In this document: piece by piece, positions 14,734 to 19,215 of the stretch | Layout of the letters: each line of letters opens with the position of its first letter | How positions within the stretch are numbered: the first letter of the stretch is position 1 | DNA from: Candidatus Bathyarchaeota archaeon | GTDB lineage: Archaea; Thermoproteota; Bathyarchaeia; Bathyarchaeales; UBA233 | DNA length: 19,215 nucleotides | Direction: 5' to 3' | Assembly (NCBI GenBank): GCA_029907045.1 | Contig: JARYMR010000015.1 | Coordinates: 1 to 19,215, forward strand | Made by a program: the position numbers and the translations under genes | Notes under the pieces: model-generated | Database searches by the model: none | The model's input: only the letters and a program-made list of their open reading frames with translations | What the model was told of the DNA's origin: nothing

Positions 14734-16383
14734 TTGTCAACACAAGCTGGAGGAGTTCCAGTTTTAATATTAAAAGAAGGCTCAAGCCGAAGCAGAGGAA
14801 GAGAAGCTCAACACGCCAACATAATGGCTGCAAAAATTGTGGCTGAAACCGTGAAGAGCTCCTTAGGCCCTAAAGGTATGGATAAAATGTTGGTGGACAG
14901 CTTCGGCGACACAACCATCACAAGTGATGGACGCACAATTTTGGATGAGATGGATATTCAACATCCAGCAGCAAAAATGATGGTGGAAGTTGCAAAAACC
15001 CAAGACAACGAGGCCGGCGACGGAACAACAACAGCCGTAATATTAGCCGGCGAATTACTCAACAAGGCCGAAGAGCTTATTGGAAAAAATGTTCACCCAA
15101 CCATAATAATCGACGGATACAAGAAAGCCAGCGAAAAAGCATTAGAAGTTTTAGAAAAGATAGCGATGCCAACAGGGTCAAACCGTGAAGAATACTTGAA
15201 AAAGGTTGCAATGACTTCTATGGCGAGCAAGTTAGTGGCTGAACACAGAGAATACTTGGCTGAACTTGCAGTTAAGGCGGTTCTTGAAGTTGCAGAAAAA
15301 GAAAATGGAAAATACAAAGTAGATATAGATGACATTAAAGTTGAAAAGAAACCAGGCGAATCGTTAAGGGATACTAAACTCATTCAAGGCATAGTTTTAG
15401 ACAAAGAAGTTGTCCACTCTGGAATGCCTAAACGGGTGGAGAAAGCCAAAATAGCCCTATTGGATACAGCATTAGAAATTGAGAAAACCGAATTTGATGC
15501 AAAAATAAATATTGAAAGCCCAGAACAAATGGATGCCTTTCTCAAGCAGGAGGAGGAGATGTTGCGGCAGATGGTTGAAAAGATAGAGGCGGTAGGCGCC
15601 AACGTTGTTTTATGTCAAAAGGGCATCGATGACATGGCCCAACACTTCTTAGCCAGAAAGGGAATCCTCGCAGTTCGCAGAATCAAAAAATCAGATATGG
15701 AAAAGCTTTCCAAAGCCACTGGCGGAAAAATAATAACAAACATAGACGACATGAGCCCATCCGACTTGGGATACGCAAGCCTCGTTGAAGAACGCAAAAT
15801 AGGCGACGACAAAATGACCTTCGTTGAAGGATGCAAACATCCAAGGGCAGTTACAATTCTGATAAGGGGCGGAACAGAACGCATAGTAGACGAGGCAGAA
15901 CGCTCATTGCATGACGCATTATGCGTAGTTCGAGACGTAGTTGAAGAACCAAAAATATTGGCTGGAGGCGGAGCACCAGAGCTTGAAATTTCACGGACCC
16001 TCAAGAAATATGCCGAAACCCTTCCTGGCAGAGAACAGCTTGCAGTTAAAAGCTTCGCTGAAGCCCTTGAAGTGGTTCCAGTAACCTTAACAGAAAATGC
16101 TGGTTTAGACCCAATAGACATACTATCAGAACTGCGAGCCCGCCACGAAAAGGGCGAAACATGGGCTGGAATAGAGGTTAACTCTGGAAAAGTTCAAGAC
16201 ATGAGCGAGGCTGGAGTTTTCGAGCCTTTAGCGGTTAAAAAACAAATCGTTAAATCGGCAGGTGAAGCCGCTTCGATGATACTCAAGATTGATGATGTGA
16301 TTGCGGCTGGAAAAATGAAAGCTCCTCCCACACCTCCGGGTGGCCCCTCTGGAGCTGGGTATCCGGGCGCTGGGGAGTATTAG
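14734..16383 (+). CDS. thsA: Thermosome subunit (group II chaperonin)
   Basis: Forms the double-ring ATP-driven protein-folding chamber of archaea. The 549 residues match the family. Motifs: [12 protein letters not shown] (42-53), ATP-binding and catalytic AGDGTTT with D96 (94-100), the apical domain with its helical protrusion (about 200-370), and [10 protein letters not shown] with the second conserved Asp. The C-terminal tail is rich in Pro and Gly ([10 protein letters not shown], ending GAGEY) rather than the GGM-repeat tail of many thermosomes. It starts at TTG 14734, supported by the strong ribosome-binding site GGGAGGT. Only one subunit gene lies in this window; others may be elsewhere. 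Upstream palindromic elements suggest regulated, perhaps heat-responsive, expression. Confidence 0.97.
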   Translation: MSTQAGGVPVLILKEGSSRSRGREAQHANIMAAKIVAETVKSSLGPKGMDKMLVDSFGDTTITSDGRTILDEMDIQHPAAKMMVEVAKTQDNEAGDGTTTAVILAGELLNKAEELIGKNVHPTIIIDGYKKASEKALEVLEKIAMPTGSNREEYLKKVAMTSMASKLVAEHREYLAELAVKAVLEVAEKENGKYKVDIDDIKVEKKPGESLRDTKLIQGIVLDKEVVHSGMPKRVEKAKIALLDTALEIEKTEFDAKINIESPEQMDAFLKQEEEMLRQMVEKIEAVGANVVLCQKGIDDMAQHFLARKGILAVRRIKKSDMEKLSKATGGKIITNIDDMSPSDLGYASLVEERKIGDDKMTFVEGCKHPRAVTILIRGGTERIVDEAERSLHDALCVVRDVVEEPKILAGGGAPELEISRTLKKYAETLPGREQLAVKSFAEALEVVPVTLTENAGLDPIDILSELRARHEKGETWAGIEVNSGKVQDMSEAGVFEPLAVKKQIVKSAGEAASMILKIDDVIAAGKMKAPPTPPGGPSGAGYPGAGEY

Positions 16384-16410
16384 GATACGGCTAAAAAAGA
16401 GAAGAAAATT

Positions 16411-16647
16411 TTGATAGGTCCTCCGAAGCTTACTCGTTTCGAAAAGGCTAGGATAGTGGGGGCTAGGGCTTTGCAAATATCCATGGGGGCTCCAATACTT
16501 GTCGAGATTTCTGAAGGCTTTTCCAGTCCAATAGACATAGCCTTAAAAGAGCTTGAGGCTGGAATTTTGCCAATGACTATTAGGCGAACATTGCCAGACG
16601 GAACATACCAAGACATCCCGCTTAAATGGTTGCTAGAGGAAAAATAG
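16411..16647 (+). CDS. rpoK: RNA polymerase subunit K (Rpo6)
   Basis: Small core subunit of archaeal RNA polymerase, equivalent to eukaryotic RPB6 and bacterial omega. It holds the large subunit and helps assembly. The RPB6 signature is clear: [20 protein letters not shown] (7-26), [15 protein letters not shown] (40-54), [14 protein letters not shown]. The 78-residue length from TTG at 16411 is normal for archaea. No strong ribosome-binding site precedes the TTG. The same frame is open back to the thermosome TAG stop at 16381-16383, and those nine codons read DTAKKEKKI, a lysine-rich stretch that looks like a natural N-terminus but has no usual start codon. It is probably co-transcribed with the thermosome. 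It ends one base before the convergent membrane protein gene. Confidence 0.93.
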   Translation: MIGPPKLTRFEKARIVGARALQISMGAPILVEISEGFSSPIDIALKELEAGILPMTIRRTLPDGTYQDIPLKWLLEEK

Positions 16648-16648
16648 C

Positions 16649-17461
16649 TTAGAATGGCGGTGGCGGCGGCGGAGGAATCTTCATGCTTTCTTCTTTTGCC
16701 CGCATTGAATAATAGTAAAATGTTGATGAGATTGGAAAGATCGGTGCGATCACTGAGCTAATGATGGTGCTGGCTAATGTGCTGTATATTCCAAGCGGAG
16801 CCAAAATCAGATCTACTACAAAAGCTAAAGCCATAGTTATCAGTCCAACTATTAGTCCAACTATCAGTCCAACTTTTGAAAGGGCAAATGTCTTAAGCCA
16901 TCTATTACTTACAAGCACTCTACTTCTAGTCAAGCTTTCAAAAGCGCCCTTCTTTTCTATTACAATAACTGGAATTACAAGGTAGAACATTATGTATATT
17001 ATTATGCCTGGAATTATTAAAACTATCAAACCCAACATTGTTAGGATGCCAACTATTAGTGATGCCACTAAAAGGGAAGGAAGCTTGGAAACAGCAAATT
17101 TGAAGGCCTCGCTCAAATTTGTTTTCCCATTCTCAATTATGTCAGAAGCGGATTTAACCAAAACTCCAGAGACAACATTACCTATCAACCATGAAATTAT
17201 AGCAATAACAAAGGCTAAAGCCATAAGCGTTAAGAAAATGTTCAAGAACCTAGGCCAAACAGTTTCTGGAGGACCAGTAAAATCTATTTTTGTGATTTCT
17301 TGTGCGTACGTAAGTATTGGAAGATTTAGTAAGGCTGAGATAATGCTAAATATCAAGTATGGTATGAAGAAGGTGCCGAAGTTGTTAAGGTATAAACTAA
17401 ATGTTAAGGAAATGTTTTCTTCGATGGATAATTCACGCGTGGGCTTTAATGATGCGGACAT
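16649..17461 (-). CDS. Six-helix membrane protein with polyproline C-terminus
   Basis: Hydrophobic segments at about 28-50, 72-97, 126-149, 151-169, 194-218 and 224-254 (numbered from the ATG at 17461) suggest six membrane helices. Between helices 4 and 5 the cytosolic loop EKKGAFESLTRSRVLVSNRW resembles the conserved loop of the YciC-like/glycerophosphodiester phosphodiesterase membrane-domain family, whose function is poorly known. The C-terminus is IPPPPPPPF with seven prolines in a row, which would need aIF5A for smooth translation. The ATG at 17461 is chosen; a TTG at 17485 is in frame, but it overlaps the promoter-like sequence TATAAATA. It lies about 50 bases after the Mut7-C gene, probably in the same transcript. 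Helix 5 contains a GLIV repeat encoded by a 12-base DNA repeat. Confidence 0.8.
   Translation of the reverse strand: MSASLKPTRELSIEENISLTFSLYLNNFGTFFIPYLIFSIISALLNLPILTYAQEITKIDFTGPPETVWPRFLNIFLTLMALAFVIAIISWLIGNVVSGVLVKSASDIIENGKTNLSEAFKFAVSKLPSLLVASLIVGILTMLGLIVLIIPGIIIYIMFYLVIPVIVIEKKGAFESLTRSRVLVSNRWLKTFALSKVGLIVGLIVGLITMALAFVVDLILAPLGIYSTLASTIISSVIAPIFPISSTFYYYSMRAKEESMKIPPPPPPPF
16839..16874. repeat. Three tandem 12-base repeats inside the membrane protein gene
   Basis: The unit AT(C/T)AGTCCAACT occurs three times head to tail. On the coding strand it gives repeated GLIV in the fifth membrane helix. Such a repeat can gain or lose units without breaking frame. Confidence 0.75.
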
Positions 17462-17511
17462 TTGATTCGTATTTATAGTATTCAATGTTTTAATAATTTT
17501 GTGTTTTTGAT

Positions 17512-18003
17512 TTACCGTTCGCTTTTTCTAAGATTCTCTAGATTTTCCTTTGCTGTTTCAAGGGTTTTTCTTATTTTTGTCCAGTGAGCTCCTTGCCAGT
17601 AGATTTTTCCGCATTTTGAGCATTCCCAAAACTCGCTGTAATATGTGAATGTGCTCTTTTCCACCTTGTCAGCTGCTTTTTCTTTCGGTATAGGCTTCAC
17701 TTTGGCATTGCATTTTGGGCATCTTGATGTTGCCATGTCTATGTCTAATTGGATTTTGAATCTTTTGGCAAGCTGCGCAAGTCTTTCCGCTTCATTTGTT
17801 CCTTCAAGGTAAAAGGCTTTTACTCCTTTGGCTGTGGCTTGCTGGTAAAGCTCCAAATCCCGTGTGAGAAGGATTCTTCTTTCCTTTTTTGCTATATTGA
17901 TTAGGTGGTTGTCGTCAAGTTTGCTTGAATATTTCACATTGTGCCCTAACATGCGAAGCCAACGGGTAAGTTTTCCAAGCATGCCATCGGCGATGAACTT
18001 CAA
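17512..18003 (-). CDS. Mut7-C RNase domain protein with zinc ribbon
   Basis: Matches the Mut7-C family (DUF82), a PIN-like putative RNase domain followed by a zinc ribbon. The opening KFIADGMLGKLTRWLRMLG (2-20) is the family signature with the acidic D6. D30/D31 and D49 in LLTRDLEL provide further acidic residues expected at the active site. The zinc ribbon is CPKC (C95, C98) and CSKC (C128, C131), followed by the conserved YWQGAHW (135-141). The TTG at 18003 is chosen because it gives the canonical N-terminus, overlaps the dihydroorotase stop (TTGA), and has GGAGAG just upstream. A longer frame to 18033 exists but would add ten residues not typical of the family. The RNase activity is inferred from the family; its substrate is unknown. 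It is translationally coupled to pyrC. Confidence 0.9.
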   Translation of the reverse strand: MKFIADGMLGKLTRWLRMLGHNVKYSSKLDDNHLINIAKKERRILLTRDLELYQQATAKGVKAFYLEGTNEAERLAQLAKRFKIQLDIDMATSRCPKCNAKVKPIPKEKAADKVEKSTFTYYSEFWECSKCGKIYWQGAHWTKIRKTLETAKENLENLRKSER

Positions 18004-19215
18004 ATTTTTTCTCTCCGAATTATTTCTCCGCATCCAGCCTCAGCGACTATTTCTCCTTCTTCCATAACCAATTGACCTTTAACAAAAGTTTTTACTGGTT
18101 TTCCTTCAACTTTCCATCCGTCGAAGGGAGAGTATTTCGCTTTTGAGTGGAATTTTGAAGCGTCTATTTTTCCTTTTCTTTTTAAATCAATAGCTGTTAA
18201 ATCTGCAAAATTTTCCTTTTCTAAAGCGCCCCTACCCCCAAGTTTGAAAATTTCAGCAGGTTTTTCCGCCATTAACTTAACAACATCCCCTATTGATAAT
18301 CTTCTGCGGTTAACTTCCGTGAGTAACAGCGGCAACGTTGTTTCTAAACCAGGTATGCCAACCTTAACATTCCAAACATTTTCAGCCGTTTTCTCAGCGA
18401 GAGTATGCGGTGCATGGTCTGAAGCTAAAATGTCAATCCAACCATTTTTAACGCCGTCCCAAAGAGCCAAAACACTTTTCTTGTTTCGGACTGGTGGTAA
18501 AGTCAACGTTAAAGTGCCAATTTTCCTTAAGTCTTTAATCGATAAAAACATGTGATGGGGTGTGGCTTCAGAGTTTATTGGTAATCCTAAACTTTTTCCT
18601 TCCATTATCGTTTCCAGTCCCTTTTTTGTGCTTACATGGCAAAAATGTATGTGCACATAAGTTTGTTTGACGATGTTTAGCAAACGTTTTATAGCCTTCC
18701 ATTCCGCATTTTCTGAGTGCGCTTTCAAAAATGCTTCAATGTCATTGCGATTAGAATGTTTAAATTTCTCTTCAGCCCTTTTTATTGTTTCTTTGTCTTC
18801 TGCGTGAATCGCCACCAAAGTTTTCAATTTGGCAACCATCTCAAATGCTTCTAACAAAGCTTTATCATTGTCTATGTTTAATCCGCCTACTTGCTCCATC
18901 ATGAAAAGCTTGAAAGCAACAGCTCCCGCTTTGACAATTGAACGAATTTCGTCCGTCCTCTTTGGAAATTCAGAGTAAAAGCCAACATTAACCAAAATCT
19001 TTCTTTCAGCAATTTCCATGCGCCGTTTTAAAGCTTCAACACTCATGGTTACTGGGTCATTGTTGGGCATGTCTAAAACTGTTGTTATTCCTCCAGCTGC
19101 AGCAGCTGCTGTTCCACTGTAAAAGTCTTCTTTGTATGCTTTTCCTTCATCCCTCAAATGCGTGTGAACATCTATTAAACCAGGCAAAACTATGAAATTT
19201 TTCAAATCCATTTTT
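18000..19215 (-). CDS. pyrC: Dihydroorotase, 5' end outside the window
   Basis: Zn-dependent amidohydrolase that closes carbamoyl-aspartate to dihydroorotate in pyrimidine synthesis. Motifs: LPGLIDVHTHLRD with the metal-binding HxH, TTVLDMPN, AFKLFM, AIHAED, HFCHVST, ATPHH, and the catalytic Asp in ASDHAPHT. These fit dihydroorotase better than allantoinase or hydantoinase, although that superfamily is close. The first in-frame ATG (19211) lies only about ten residues before LPGLIDVH. In this family some 40-50 residues of beta-sandwich normally precede that motif, and the frame stays open to the window edge. The gene therefore almost certainly begins beyond it. Its TGA overlaps the start of the Mut7-C gene. 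No other pyrimidine gene is visible here. Confidence 0.93.
   Translation of the reverse strand, partial: KMDLKNFIVLPGLIDVHTHLRDEGKAYKEDFYSGTAAAAAGGITTVLDMPNNDPVTMSVEALKRRMEIAERKILVNVGFYSEFPKRTDEIRSIVKAGAVAFKLFMMEQVGGLNIDNDKALLEAFEMVAKLKTLVAIHAEDKETIKRAEEKFKHSNRNDIEAFLKAHSENAEWKAIKRLLNIVKQTYVHIHFCHVSTKKGLETIMEGKSLGLPINSEATPHHMFLSIKDLRKIGTLTLTLPPVRNKKSVLALWDGVKNGWIDILASDHAPHTLAEKTAENVWNVKVGIPGLETTLPLLLTEVNRRRLSIGDVVKLMAEKPAEIFKLGGRGALEKENFADLTAIDLKRKGKIDASKFHSKAKYSPFDGWKVEGKPVKTFVKGQLVMEEGEIVAEAGCGEIIRREKI

Noticed and set aside
15615..16121. Long open frame (168 codons) on the minus strand inside the thermosome gene
   Set aside because: Serine- and arginine-rich composition typical of an antisense shadow. 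The plus-strand thermosome frame is certain.
16381..16383. TAG as pyrrolysine codon joining thermosome and RpoK
   Set aside because: TAG ends other genes here in the normal way, and the thermosome is already of full family length at this point. Kept only as a low-weight alternative in the findings.
16992..17465. Open frame of 157 codons on the plus strand opposite the membrane protein
   Set aside because: Shadow of a hydrophobic coding sequence. The minus-strand frame has clear membrane helices and a family-like loop.
1..19215. CRISPR arrays, insertion sequences, tRNA or rRNA genes, integrase attachment sites
   Set aside because: None seen on reading both strands. Gaps between genes are short and hold only promoter-like sequence.

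Overview
The window is archaeal, AT-rich chromosomal DNA (about 40% GC by eye). It carries an archaeal GINS subunit, replication factor C small and large subunits, a group II chaperonin (thermosome), RNA polymerase subunit K (Rpo6), a KaiC-like RecA-fold protein, TATA-like boxes placed for leaderless or near-leaderless mRNAs, and many TTG starts. The mixture of proteins is what I would expect of a Thermoproteota/TACK lineage such as Bathyarchaeia. That placement is inference from family resemblance; there is no rRNA here to confirm it. I see no mobile element, CRISPR array, tRNA or rRNA, and it reads as a core-genome segment.

Layout. Positions 1-4391 are on the minus strand and read right to left: a KaiC-like protein without P-loop residues, an FMN-binding glutamate synthase, a standard glutamate dehydrogenase (GDH), and a GINS23-type replication gene cut by the window edge. 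A divergent intergenic region (4392-4545) with a strong inverted repeat then faces a second GDH on the plus strand. This GDH has about 170 extra N-terminal residues that look like a tandem-duplicated helical module. It is followed by a 654-residue protein with a ribbon-helix-helix-like N-terminus that I cannot assign to a family, the TldD/PmbA(TldE) pair (8447-11313), and the clamp-loader operon rfcS-rfcL (11361-13627). On the minus strand at 13707-14442 lies a winged-helix/membrane protein gene that appears to be broken by a small deletion. The thermosome and rpoK follow on the plus strand (14734-16647). The right end is a minus-strand operon: dihydroorotase (cut by the window edge), a Mut7-C RNase-type protein, and a six-helix membrane protein.

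How the genes fit together. The left third is a nitrogen/glutamate block: two GDH paralogues and a glutamate synthase core enzyme, with the KaiC-like protein lying between the synthase and the second GDH. The shared promoter region carries a 7-2-7 inverted repeat (TGTACAC..GTGTACA), and related hexamers occur in both flanking intergenic regions. The middle is DNA replication (clamp loader) and a TldD/E peptidase pair. The right part is proteostasis, transcription and pyrimidine synthesis. The parts least explained by known families are the N-terminally extended GDH, the KaiC-like pseudo-ATPase beside it, and the large ribbon-helix-helix protein with four recurring helix-strand units.
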